A stretch of 64,000 nucleotides of DNA from Echinostoma caproni (taxonomy: Eukaryota > Platyhelminthes > Trematoda > Plagiorchiida > Echinostomatidae): contig UZAN01039743.1 in NCBI GenBank assembly GCA_900618425.1, positions 10,960 through 74,959 on the forward strand, written 5' to 3'. The notes under the pieces were generated by a model, which had not been told where the DNA came from, made no database searches, and saw only the letters and a list, made by a program, of their open reading frames with translations. A program made the position numbers and the translations under genes. Positions within the stretch are counted from its first letter, which is position 1; each line of letters starts with the position of its first letter. Below, piece after piece: positions 1-10,932 of the stretch.

Positions 1-1149
1 TGTCAAATAATCCAATTGCGTGAGAACTGGTGTGCACTGCAGGCCGTATAAGTCTTTCGCGTAACGTCACAATACTCATTCTGCAAACGCTTGTCAGTGG
101 AAACGTGGGAAGATATTGGAAATGCGACTTCTCAGGGGTGCGACATAGCAGGAAATTGTCTGTACAAAACGCGGACTAAGGTCACAATCACTTACTTTGT
201 TTAGGCATAAATCCCACATAATTCTTTTGGATATCTATAGAACAGAGAAATACTACTGATCACCATCACTGCGACACCCAGTGTGAGGCTCTGTGGACCT
301 TGGCAAGGTTATGTATTTTGAGAACTGATGAATAATGCCTAAGAAAATTTTTGGGAAATAAATCAACACAATAACCGATTCATCAATATGTTTTTTGGAT
401 TTCCCCGGAGGCCAATGCAACATGTTATATGAGGAAGTAAATGTCCTATATTTGCTCATCTACTCATGAGTAGCATAGAGAGAAGTGTCAACCGTCCACG
501 TTGAAATACATTCTTCAAAACAAATAACAGGCCAATAAATAGTGTTCAGGCTTTTACGGAACAATTGAGAATGCATTCAACCCTGTTATTTTAGTCGCGT
601 GAAATTGACACGTTTCATCCAAGAAATATTTCAGTCACTGCCATCAGTATTCAATAATGGTGATTTGTTTCGTTTGTGATGTGACTGTCACGATTTGTTG
701 TTTCTATTTCGGAAAAACGAAACGGTGGAAATTGCTTTGCACAACAAGAGCTCCGTATCTTGTTGAAAACCACAACCTGAGAAGATGCACAAATAAGCCA
801 ATCGAATCCTGTAGCCTTTTTAAAATCGGGTCTATTTATTTTTCTTTTACATGGTGAATATTTCTCTATCTTTGACTCCGTTTCTCATACAACTTTCAAA
901 GATAAACGTCTAGTCCTCGCCTAATCAGTGCGATCGTTCCATTGTTTCACATTGTCTTTTCTCTCTCACCCGTGACCTCACCCCTGACTTTCTCTGTCAT
1001 CTACTAGATCATATTCCGCGATTCGCGGCACTTCGAATTCAAATTTTTTTATGGGTAAATTACAAAGCTGGCGCTTATTGAATCCCATAGGGTCTGTACA
1101 TACTGGGTTAGGTTGGTAGTACAATTGATGAGCAAATTCTGACGTTCAT
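1..1149. other. Unassigned non-coding stretch
   Basis: I see no recognisable gene, RNA or mobile element here. The open frames are short, lie on both strands and show no family motifs. The sequence is AT-leaning and of mixed composition. Confidence 0.5.
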
Positions 1150-2110
1150 TCACGGGTACTGAAAACTTAGGTGGTTCAATGCTTCATCCAGTCGTGACTT
1201 GAATGAAACGATGGTTGATGCACAAACAACTTGAGGTGGAAGAGAGTTACAGGTATTACAATCTCTGAGGCTGAAAGAATGAAGCCTGCAGTCGAGCCAG
1301 CTCTTTTGGAGCAGAAGTTTAAACGGATGTCCTCGGAGGTGACCATTCCTGGATAGTGTTATTAGAGTACTACACGGGTGGTTAGGTTGACGTAGTATTC
1401 GATAAACGAGGATCATGTCTCCCCGTATTCGACGGTATTCAGACGAGTAGAGTCCGAGAGTTCGCAGCCTTTCGCCGTAGGTCTTAGATTGTAACCCTTT
1501 GACCATTTTGGTTGCTGTTCTCTGGAGACGTTCAAGTTCCTTTTAGTCGCCAATCAGCCATGGATTTTAAGCCTGTATAGCATAATCAGTTTATGGTATA
1601 ATGTATGCTGATAATAAACGGAGTCTGTTTCGAATAATCCAAAAACACGTTTAGCAATCCGTGTTTTATAGCCTTTGAAGACACTCTTACGCAATGTGTG
1701 GAACATCCTACATCCTTACGAACGATAAATCCCAGGTCCTTTTCGTTTGGCGAACGCGGCGATGGCTGAGTTCCAAGTAAGTATGGATAGCGACCCCTGT
1801 GTAGCAGCGATACAACCTTGCATTTCTCAACGTTGACTTCCATGTCATTAATGATGGACCATCGATAAACTGCATCGAGAGTTTCCTGCAAGGTTTCATA
1901 ACCTTCAGGATATTTTACCGTCCTCTATGTTTTGGCGTCATCAGCGAATAATAATGCCTTTCCTCCAAGGACATTTGGTGGGTCGTGTATGAATGCTAGG
2001 AAAAGGTACGGACCGAGTAACGGACTGGTTCAGAGCGGAATGAGTATAATCCGGAAGACGCCAGTGACTTCACAGAAGTTGAAGAATAATGTGAAATGTC
2101 TACAACACCG
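1150..2110 (-). mobile_element. Decayed non-LTR retrotransposon (CR1/jockey-like), 3' part of the reverse transcriptase
   Basis: Read on the minus strand this is the end of a LINE reverse transcriptase. A degraded palm region reads LLGPYLFLAFIHDPPNVLGG (about 2030-1955) and is followed at about 1950-1932 by FADDAK, the catalytic YADD-type box. Then come the conserved NxxKCK and KDLGFIV motifs (about 1840-1720). The tail has RGDMILVYRIL, LRGHPFKL and NSLPPQVVCASTIVSFKSRL (about 1430-1170), which is typical of the C-terminus of CR1/jockey-type LINEs. Frameshifts and stops separate the blocks, so it is a dead, 5'-truncated copy. The enzyme would have primed reverse transcription at a nicked target. 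Assignment to a LINE is firm; the exact clade is inference. No target duplication was found. Confidence 0.85.
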
Positions 2111-2169
2111 CCTATCTCAGTTCAGAGTAGAAAAAAATGGCACTGCTCGCCAACTTTATGATAGGTAGC

Positions 2170-2784
2170 TCGTGTACACAGTCTTTCATGGTAACACATA
2201 AGGGAAATATACTTCAAAGTGGCATCCGTGGTGCCCCTGAGCCTTTTCTCTTATTCCACTTTCAGTACTATGGATTGAATGTGTTATTCAGCCAGGGAAT
2301 GACAGCGAAAAAATGATTTCTGTTATCTAGTAAATGTGTTTGAAGTTGATCTTACTATTCAAGTGAAATACTGTTACTTCTTTCACCATTGTTACTATTG
2401 TTAATTATCTTGTAAAGTGTGCATTTCAATGTCAGACATACGTAAGTAATCGCATTTGATTCAAAGGAATCGGTTTTATTCGAGAGAACTTCGGCCTCAG
2501 TAGAATTTACTCATTGGGTTATTGATGGCTCAGACTGACTCCACTCATGCAATGAATCATACTCACATTCACGTCTGGGCATGGTGACCGACTTATCGAT
2601 CCGTCTTGACGNCAGAGGTCAATTAACTCCGGGTTCATTCATTCGTATCTATGATGCACACTCGATCAACGATCACGAACATGACGTTCCCGAGTGGAAC
2701 GTGTGGAGTGGGCGGGGGGGGGCTAGGGGGAGAACGGCACACCTTACACCACCGCTCGGTAACCCACTCAAAAAGTTTGTTTGT
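2170..2784. other. Unassigned stretch with a G-run
   Basis: No gene or element is recognised. There is an uncalled base at 2612 and a G-rich run at about 2711-2730. The short open frame here has no family features. Confidence 0.5.
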
Positions 2785-2970
2785 TTACCGAGAAATTAGT
2801 TCATTCGACCTGGAGGGGGTTTAGACAGACCCGGTCCAATCGGTGACATTTGACGGCCAAAACACCAATCATCTTGTTGGGGTTTCCAGTGAAGTGCGAT
2901 TGGCTGAATTCACTTGAATTTACAACGGATTCACTTCACTTTCACAGTACTAGCAGTTGAAATGCTTTAG
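2785..2970. repeat. Diverged dispersed repeat, copy 1 (related to 10742-10932)
   Basis: This segment aligns with 10742-10932. Both share GAAATTAGT near the start, then GACCCGGTYCAATCGGTGACAT, then GGATTCACTTG-type sequence and an ACAACGG block, with many substitutions and small indels. Here it lies just upstream of the repeat that starts at about 3001; in the other locus it lies downstream, so the order is rearranged. The family is not recognised. Confidence 0.5.
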
Positions 2971-3000
2971 CATGGATCTAGCCCCTCGATCTTTCTCGTT

Positions 3001-3437
3001 TTCGGGAATTCTATCTCCAACATAGTTAGCAAAATAGTTCAACACGAAAAAACCCTGTTGGTAAAATACCAAGAAGAGTTTTGCGTTGACCAACATCAGT
3101 GGATATTGTAATCCGCACTTAAGACAAGTTCAAGGTTCTATTAAGATTACCCGTTTACCGAACGCGTTTAGAAAAATAGAGCGTGTATCTTAGACGAGTC
3201 CGTCGGATCGTGCACCCGCAACAAGGGGCCTAGTGCTTGCCCAGCTAACCCGAGCGAGAAACCACACCTTGTCTATAGCCACGAGTCTTTAGCAGGCCCA
3301 GTAAATTTCAGCTGTACAGCAGGCTTGCCACCACCAGACGGATGGACTGAACTTGAAAACAAAGTCATTACAGAAAGTACAAGACAATGTGAAACGACGG
3401 AAGAATCACACTATCGTACTTTCTACATAGCAACATT
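3001..3437. repeat. Unclassified repeat, copy 1, with a near-identical 255-bp core
   Basis: Positions 3181-3435 match 10083-10337 with two substitutions (G/A at 3373, T/C at 3423). The preceding part, 3001-3180, also aligns with the DNA before the other core, but only roughly, with about one base in five different and a gap of about 25 bases. The core is open in one frame on the plus strand and could encode about 85 residues (SVGSCTRNKGPSACPANPSE near the start, SCTAGLPPPDGWTELEN in the middle). Both substitutions change an amino acid (Glu/Lys and Tyr/His), so the match does not look like selection on a protein. I recognise no family. It may be part of a mobile element or a gene-converted segment. 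Confidence 0.75.
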
Positions 3438-3439
3438 AC

Positions 3440-6400
3440 ATCTTAAATTGATATTATGATATTTCAAATTGATATTCGGACATCATAAATTGAAGAAGTT
3501 AGGTGAATCTAATTGAGACCCATTTAGAGCGATGATGACGTCAGAAATTGCGATCAATTTTAACACGCAGTGGTTACCTGAGCTACACTAACACTAACCG
3601 TGATTTCCGACTCCGTCTTCCCGTCCTTTACGTTACAAATTTTCCTTTTTTCATCAGTTTACATGTTATTTGACCCAATTCAATTCCATTTTACTGACTA
3701 ACGGTTAATTCAACGTACTTCTTACTGAACCATGGAAATATGTGAAAATGTATTGATGATGTACTGACGAGGGTAATAAGTCTGGTCGCATACAATTTTT
3801 CTTCCAACTACCGACCCTTAAAATCAGAGATATTATAACTCCTCAGCATGAATTAGATTGCTAACAAATTACATGATACCGCTTTGAGGAAAGAACGTCA
3901 ATTAAAAAAGACACTAGGGAGTTTTAAAGGCGTATTTTCGAAAAGCCGTTCACGTGATGGACATAAGAAAGCATTTAGCTTCCTCACTTGGAAAATAATT
4001 TTGTTCAAACAGTCTGGCTATTTGTGAAACTTGTAAAAATCAATATAGGGTGACCTTTCATCATTAGGAAGCAATTAACGCGAGAGTTCGATACGGTTGC
4101 ATGCAATTAGAGGGACTGAGGGTGAAATTATTAATTCGATCTGGTCTTCCTCAGTATGCATTATTAGAAACATGTCGGGAGTGACCTTCGTTGAACAAGT
4201 GAAAAGAAAAATTATGCGACTCTTTGTTTTTGTTTCTATGTTTGATTGTTTCTTGTGCATAGCTATTTTTCATCATAACGCATGTTATCTATTCACAGTT
4301 ATTTACTCTTTGTCTTCCTGAAAATGAATAAAATGCCTAGAAAAGGGATCTTGAAAAGTAATTCATTCCTCATCTTTATTCATCCCCATTGCTATCGATG
4401 AGTTAAACCTTAATAAAGCAAACATCAGACGCGTTGGGTTCGTGTCGAAATACAAGCCCCAAGGTGCATCACAAAATACGTCTGCCAGGAGTCACGTGGC
4501 TAGGTCCGTAATAAAAGCCACTCGGAGGTTTTGTGTTCCGTTCCCACCACTGCTGCTCATCTTACCTATGTAATTCTTCCACGAATACATACTCAAGAAT
4601 AAACTGACGAAGTAAAACTATAGTTCTATTATTTTATTATCCTTACCAATCATGTATAGCTTTATATTTCGTTGAGAATTTGATTGATTCATCTGGATAT
4701 AGTCTAAATATGACCAATCCGAAAACAAAAGTTAATTGTCCAAATTCACAATGGGTCCTTATAATATTGTTCCGGCCTGCGTCACACTCAGTGGGAATCC
4801 ATTTGATCCCCATACTTACGATACACATTGAAAGAACGTTGTTTGAAAAGCGAGAAAGTTCTGGGCAGGTAGTTCGCTCGTCGACAGTGCGCACTGTCTT
4901 TTGTATCCCTGCTAGTGCTCTGAATGCCAACATTCGGGTAGAAGACCAGAATCCAAATAAATGAGGTAGTCGTTTGACGGCCATCACCCGTTTTCATGGT
5001 GATATGAAGCAGGGGTATTTTCACACGCAAATGGTCGTGTGTGTACATCCGTAAATTATTTCGCATCGTTTTCAGATTTGAAACTGTGTTCATTTTGGCC
5101 GATGTATCGGTGCTTTTCGCCGCCTTCACAACTCAGTCCCACCAGGTGATATGATGCTGTTCGAAATGGCGGTAACCAACAACTTCATCTCCGTCATACA
5201 CAGATGCGATGCGTCATTTGAGATCAGTAGTTGCAAAAAATAGCCTCTGGACTGATGCTCTCCTAGTTCCCAAACAATAACCGAGGCGTTTGTCTTATTT
5301 GTCCTAAACTCATCCGGCACATTTTGGAGGAGTCAGTGAGTACCGCTGCTTGATAGTGACCGAAAAACGGTCTGCAGAAGTTGACGTGAACTCGTTGTCT
5401 CCGCTGGTTCCGTTGCCTCGCAGTCTTGGTTTTCGTTCTGTTTCCTATAAATAGACATAATTTGGCTGCAATAATTAAATTTCTAAACACTTCTAGATGT
5501 GTTCTTTTTCACTAACTTTGGGACCCCTACCCGATCGAGAATCGTTATCGGAAGCCAGCATTTGGAAATCCTGTGTGGAGACCATCCGCTTGGTTGAATT
5601 GTAACCTAATTGGGGTAAATGTAATAAAAAGCAGCCTTCAAACCAGTTAAATAATATAGTTGGAATGTCATCGCGATAAGTAATTCCAATCACGTTTTGA
5701 AGTTCAATTACACCGTCATTATGCTCCTTAGTCTCTGCAAAACTACGGGAAGATTGTCAAAAGAGATCAGTCTACGAATTTGTTCGGCAATCGTCATGAT
5801 GTTGATCCCTGTCTTGATCTACTCCAGTTAGAGTTTCAGCAACAGTTTCTCAGAACAGTGAGCCTCAAATCGCCATTCTGACGTATTCGGGTGACGCAGA
5901 GTGCCGTTGTTTAACCCAAATTGATTGAGTCATTCACCTAGTCCCATTTCCAACTCCATGAGATGCATTAGTCACGTGCACATTACCTTAAAGATTTTCA
6001 GTACTGATTTATCCATCCTTACATTGTTTGATCGACTTTTGAATGTACTCTGTACATTTTATCGATAAAGCCTCACAATCATTCTGGTTTCCTAAATTGT
6101 ACTCTTCGGATCTCTCGTCTCCTTTTAGTAACCATTGGGCTGTGAATATGGTCACAAAATTTCCGTATTTTTTGGGTAAAGTAGTATCCTACGGTCCAGT
6201 TAACGCCTATCTCGCATCCCTTTTACAGTGACACCACTGTAGGATATCTATATAGCTTTCACGCTCATATGAATGACGAAACTGGGTGCAGTTATTCATG
6301 AATTTATCCGCCCATTTGTTAGTCATATCTGGTTACAGAACTGATTACTGACTCAGCAGTTATCAACAGATTTTAAAGAAATTGTAGTGATCGATTATAC

Positions 6401-6731
6401 GATGAAACCCGGAAGAAAGCAGACATTTCACGAACATCGCTTTTCCCCTACAATCTAATCGTAAGTTTACATTTTTACCTCAGTACCAACGCACTGACTA
6501 ACAGATGCATCCTTCGGCACGAGGACTTTCACTTTTCACTTTCGATCGGTTTGCACGTGATCGCGTTTGCTAGTCTTTGCCAACTTCGTGCTTTACCGCA
6601 GATTTTCGTTAGCGCGTACCGGTACATTCCCTGTGACACGATACCCCAATACACGTCTCCCACAAGCAAAAGTTGACAATTTATTGAAAATTGGTTCTCG
6701 TAGCTCCGATGAACTGAATTCCATTTCACCT
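3440..6731. other. Unassigned stretch with overlapping short open frames
   Basis: No confident gene. On the minus strand between about 5490 and 4640 several open frames of 64-114 codons follow each other in different frames, and a GTAAGT donor-like site lies at about 4820, but no protein family is recognisable and both strands are open over part of it. A single-copy or decayed coding region is possible but not supported. Confidence 0.4.
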
Positions 6732-6878
6732 GTTCGCCGAGCTTGGCAATTTGTATGCAAACGTTTCATCACCAGTCGAGGTGACATCATCAGTGCTTTT
6801 GAAGTGGCCATAAGCACTGATGATGTCACCTCAGCTGGTGATGAAACATTTGCAAACAAATTGCCAAACCCGGCGAAC
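6732..6878. repeat. Foldback element, copy 1: 67-bp inverted arms around a 13-bp loop
   Basis: The left arm 6732-6798 and right arm 6812-6878 are reverse complements with six mismatches in 67 positions; the loop is 6799-6811. A transcript of either strand would fold into one long hairpin. The arm begins GTTCGCCGAGCTTGGCAATT and contains TTTCATCACCAG and GTGACATCATCAGTGCTT. A more decayed copy lies at 45783-45924, so this is a dispersed family rather than a chance palindrome. No coding capacity is expected; the long open frames crossing it on both strands follow from the symmetry. It is probably a non-autonomous foldback DNA element. Target duplications were not identified. Confidence 0.85.
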
Positions 6879-6879
6879 A

Positions 6880-9450
6880 GGCGAAATGCAACAACCACAA
6901 GTTTTCTGGTTTAACCACTAATAATTCCGTTATTTGTGAGTTACACCACCCGTTCAGAAGCCCGTCGCGACCGGCCGTAGTCGACGCTTTTCAAAATCGC
7001 CCACATTCATGCAACCTGGAACTTCAATTTTCTGTCTTTATTATAACTTCTCTCATTTAATTCTTGCTATACATCATTAACACATTTAAAGAGATATTGC
7101 ATTTCAGTCTACTGGAATGTACCAATAATAGCGCTTGATTATTCATGGTTGCTGAATCATGCGCACAATAAATTAATCGGTGGCCCCAAAAGATTTCTCA
7201 TATCACAGATTTATTGTGCTCACTTTTCCGAAGTACTAGCTTGTCATTAACTGATTTGCCGACTGGATCAGTTAGAAAAGACATTAGAGTGAATACATTT
7301 GCCAAGTCTATGATATGATCGACCAAATCACGTGAAACGCCAAGCCATGCAAGATGGTTGCATAAGTTTGTTTATGCCGTAATACTGATATCACCTGACA
7401 AATCGTATATGGATGGCATCACAAGAAATCGCCTTGTAAGACGTCTTGTTCTCACACACTACAACTGATCACAGCATGAAGCAGAAGTTAGATTTTTGAG
7501 GTAAAACGATTGGTGCCGATTGTTATAGTGTTCCTAGTATCTTAGGCTGACAGACATTCTTCAAAAGGCGTGATATTTATCTCTTTTTGAAAATCATTTG
7601 TTCGAGCTTTAATACTATTTCATTGATCGGAGAGTTGAAGTTTCTTTGAAACTCCAATCCTTGGATGATGGTTAACCCGACCGATTATTCAGAGTTACTT
7701 TGGCTATCTGAGCTACCAGAGCTCACTTCTTAGAAATATGAGAGTGGCCTCCATGAGCGATTGTAACCCCTATCGATCTCTTTCCTCAACTAAATAACAT
7801 CGAATCTCCTCTTTTGTGGTGGATGTACCACGAACAAGATAAGCCTAGGTGATGAGACAAGAATAATAGTTTTACACGTTATACTACTGGATTATACAAT
7901 TATAAAATTTAGATACCTTTTATAAGCCCAATCAACAAAGCGGTAGACGCGATTCGTTCGAGGGCAACTTGAATACCGAGTCACAGCATCTGCATTACTA
8001 TAACAGTCATATGAACAACGATGCTCTCAAGCAACGGCCAGTACAAACAGAGGTAAGCCATCTGAGAACCAACAGACACAGCGGGATCAGAATGGTACAA
8101 GAAACAATCGCCTTCGTTTTGCAGTAGTATATTTTGGAATCGAGTAAAACAATTTCTGTCCATGTAACTTGTTTTTTTTATGTTTAAAATAAATTGTGTC
8201 CTCACTTGTCTGTACTCGTTTATTATATCCCACTTTGCAATGATGATACGTAAAAAACAAAATTCATCAGAAGAAAATTTATAGGATTGTTAAATGTCTT
8301 TCAGATCTGTTCAAGTAAGTAGAAATAAAAGTAGTGAACAAGATCGTTTTTGGTGATTCGTCCACTGTTTAAAGAGAAAGGGTCTGTAAAACATGATCGG
8401 ATTTCGCTCACATTGGTCAGCCCACGTGAGTGAAGGGGGCGGGGGACGATCGTGTCTGTGACGATTACGATGATCACCGTGGATCAGTAATTCGATGAGG
8501 AATGACTCTGGCCGCTCAATCCCCGTTATCTTTACGCTTTCATCTGTGCCCCGTAAACAGCTATTTTTTTCTCTCTTGTCGCTTTTGCAATGGGTTCGGG
8601 TAATATTGCGCGAGTTGCGCAACTTGTATTTTCAGACAAGTGGCGGGTTTTATTCGATTGTATATTTTATTCCAATGGAGTCAAAATAATTGTGTACACT
8701 TTCGAAGCTTTTCAATTCATGACGAAATCCACCATGAAACTTGTGTTCTTTTAGTTTGGTGATCACGTTTCATTGATTGTAATCTTCCTTCTATCGGCTG
8801 CTGACCACAGCAATCTTATTGTCGATTAACGAATTCGGGCGGTTGGCACGGTAGCGATTATTACTGGTACTGACTGGCCAAATTGTATTTTCCTTGTGAC
8901 GGCAGTAGATTTATATCGATCGTAAATGCTCCCCTGACCAGCATGGGACAGTATTGAAAAATCCAGTGAAGTTCATATGTAACCACCTGATTACCGCAAC
9001 CGGGGCTACGAATTCTAATTTCAAATATGTTTTAAACTCTTTCTTCCAGTAAACTCTGCACTGCATCTGAGTGGGTGTCAAACAGGTATTCTCCATCGTC
9101 TTAGTGTAGTTCAAGTACGATTCAGCGAACACTTCAGATTCGATTTCGTTATAATCAGATGGGAATGTGCTCTCGAAAGTCTTCTTTTTGCCTTATCATG
9201 CATCCAATTTGGCACTTTGCGTGCTACGAAGAGACGAATTATCCAGAAAGTCGTTCACTGGTTTTCGGAGAGGATGACTCGTTTGCACTACATATGCTAC
9301 CTGGCGTCTTGGTAGGCTAAACAACTTTCCTTATGTCGATCGGGTGATCCTAATGTTAAAGTGAATGAATCTAGAGGTCGCTGACTTCGGTAGACCAAGT
9401 AAGGAAGCGAATCTCTTAAAGATGGATCGGTAAATTGGTCACTTTGCTCA
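6880..9450. other. Unassigned stretch
   Basis: No gene or element is recognised. Short open frames at 7981-8205, 8311-8622 and 8911-9132 (all minus) have no visible motifs, and 8495-8689 overlaps one of them on the plus strand. They are treated as chance. Confidence 0.45.
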
Positions 9451-9885
9451 GGTGTGAATAATGGAATCAATCATATTGGTTCATAATTGCAAATGTTACA
9501 AGATAATATGTTACCTGCATTTCGGCGTATAGAAACTGAAGTTGGTACTACAGTTTGGTTCCAACATGACGGTGTACTGCCACACAATGCTCTAGTGGTA
9601 AAAAGTTTCCTCGATTCGGAATTTAACTGCAGATGGATTGACCGAGAAGGACTAAAGGAATGACCTCCAGGATCACCTGATCTGTCCCCTTGGATATCTT
9701 TCTGTGAGTTTATTTAAAGTGAACCATTCATTCACAAAAAGCGAGATCTAGGAGCTAGAACAGAATATCATCGAACAGTACAAAATTAGTCGATATACTA
9801 CTATTCTGAAGGTGGAAGAAAACGATCTTCGCCGTATTTTGCTATGCAGGCAGCACTATTGAAAACATGTTGAACAACTTTTGTG
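9451..9885 (+). pseudogene. Mariner-type (IS630/Tc1/mariner superfamily) transposase relic, C-terminal catalytic part
   Basis: One plus-strand frame reads MLPAFRRIE, then WFQHDGVLPHNALVVKSFLD, then RWIDREG and SPDLSPWISF. This is the conserved order of DDE transposases of the mariner type: the WFQ(Q)DGAPPH block carries the second catalytic aspartate, and SPDLxP the third acidic position region. The remains of the C-terminal end (ending GSTIENMLNNF) lie at about 9845-9885. At least four in-frame stops (about 9481, 9661, 9715, 9787) and a missing N-terminal half show that it is dead. It is a cut-and-paste transposase fragment; no terminal inverted repeats were found. The unclassified repeat at 9927 follows directly, which may or may not reflect one composite element. 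Confidence 0.85.
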
Positions 9886-9926
9886 AAATAAGTATGCATT
9901 TTTCCATTATATTTGTTATTTCTCCC

Positions 9927-10337
9927 TTTCGAAATTTTATCTCCGACGTAGTTAGCGAGATCATTCAACGCGAAAACAGCCAGTTGGTAAAATACTAAGA
10001 ATGGATATTGTTGTCCGTGCTTAAAACAAGTTCAAAGTTTTACCATTATTATCTGTTTACCTAACCCCCTTTGATAGATGGTGCGTGTATCTTAGACGAG
10101 TCCGTCGGATCGTGCACCCGCAACAAGGGGCCTAGTGCTTGCCCAGCTAACCCGAGCGAGAAACCACACCTTGTCTATAGCCACGAGTCTTTAGCAGGCC
10201 CAGTAAATTTCAGCTGTACAGCAGGCTTGCCACCACCAGACGGATGGACTGAACTTGAAAACAAAGTCATTACAAAAAGTACAAGACAATGTGAAACGAC
10301 GGAAGAATCACACTATCGTACTTTCCACATAGCAACA
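9927..10337. repeat. Unclassified repeat, copy 2, with a near-identical 255-bp core
   Basis: The core 10083-10337 matches 3181-3435 with two substitutions, while 9927-10082 aligns only loosely with 3001-3180. Here an ATG at 10080 opens a frame of about 90 codons through the core, ending at a TAA shortly after the end of the match. The encoded stretch has several cysteines and proline-glycine motifs but matches no family I know. After CATAGCAACA the two loci lose similarity, which sets the right edge of the core. Confidence 0.75.
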
Positions 10338-10741
10338 GTGCCAATTTAAGATGTCACAGCATCAATTTAAGACGTCATGTTGATATGTTCAATCGCACTG
10401 TACTCTCTGAGTGAGTGATTGAGCGAATTTGAACATTCCGATGAGATGGGCTGTCCGTCTCCACACCGGGAACGGTACCCCCTTGACTGTTGAGCTAGAG
10501 AAGCTGTGGGTGGCAGGTTTTTTCATTGGAATTGTGGATACAGTACAATTATCCATCCGGGAACATTAGAGAAAAAGGAATTTGCGTTAGCTAGTTTGTG
10601 AGTTTATATTTAGTCTCGCTATTCAGGTGAACTACGGCTAATTCTTTAACTGTATTGTTGGAACCATTGTCAATTGGCTTACCGAGTGCACTTTGCAATT
10701 CTAGAAAGGAATCTATGTTATACCGAATCCTGCTCTGTTTA

Positions 10742-10932
10742 CCAATGGAGAAATTAGTCCCTTCCGAGTGGACGGGACTATTATAGACCCGGTTCAATCG
10801 GTGACATGCTAGGACTGAAGCACCATTCACATCGTGTAATTCTCAATAGAAAGCCATTGTTTGGATTCACTTGATAACACAACGGTTTTACCTGGGGTTG
10901 CAATGGTTTCATTTAAATTTGAAAGAGCATAG
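10742..10932. repeat. Diverged dispersed repeat, copy 2 (related to 2785-2970)
   Basis: It shares GAGAAATTAGT, GACCCGGTTCAATCGGTGACAT, TTGGATTCACTTG and ACAACGG blocks with 2785-2970. It lies about 400 bases downstream of the near-identical core copy, whereas in the other locus it lies upstream. Family unknown. Confidence 0.5.

Noticed and set aside
3185..3215. Hammerhead-like GACGAGTCCGTCGGATC in the near-identical repeat core
   Set aside because: There is no CUGANGA box in front and no GAAA after the stem, so the core of a hammerhead is absent. A similar string at about 41335 fails for the same reason.
4640..5490. Run of overlapping open frames on the minus strand, with a GTAAGT donor-like site
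   Set aside because: The frames shift several times, the plus strand is also open in part, and no protein motif is recognisable.
6567..6914. Open frames of 115 and 101 codons on opposite strands
   Set aside because: They cross the foldback hairpin; the symmetry of its arms opens both strands. No protein is implied.
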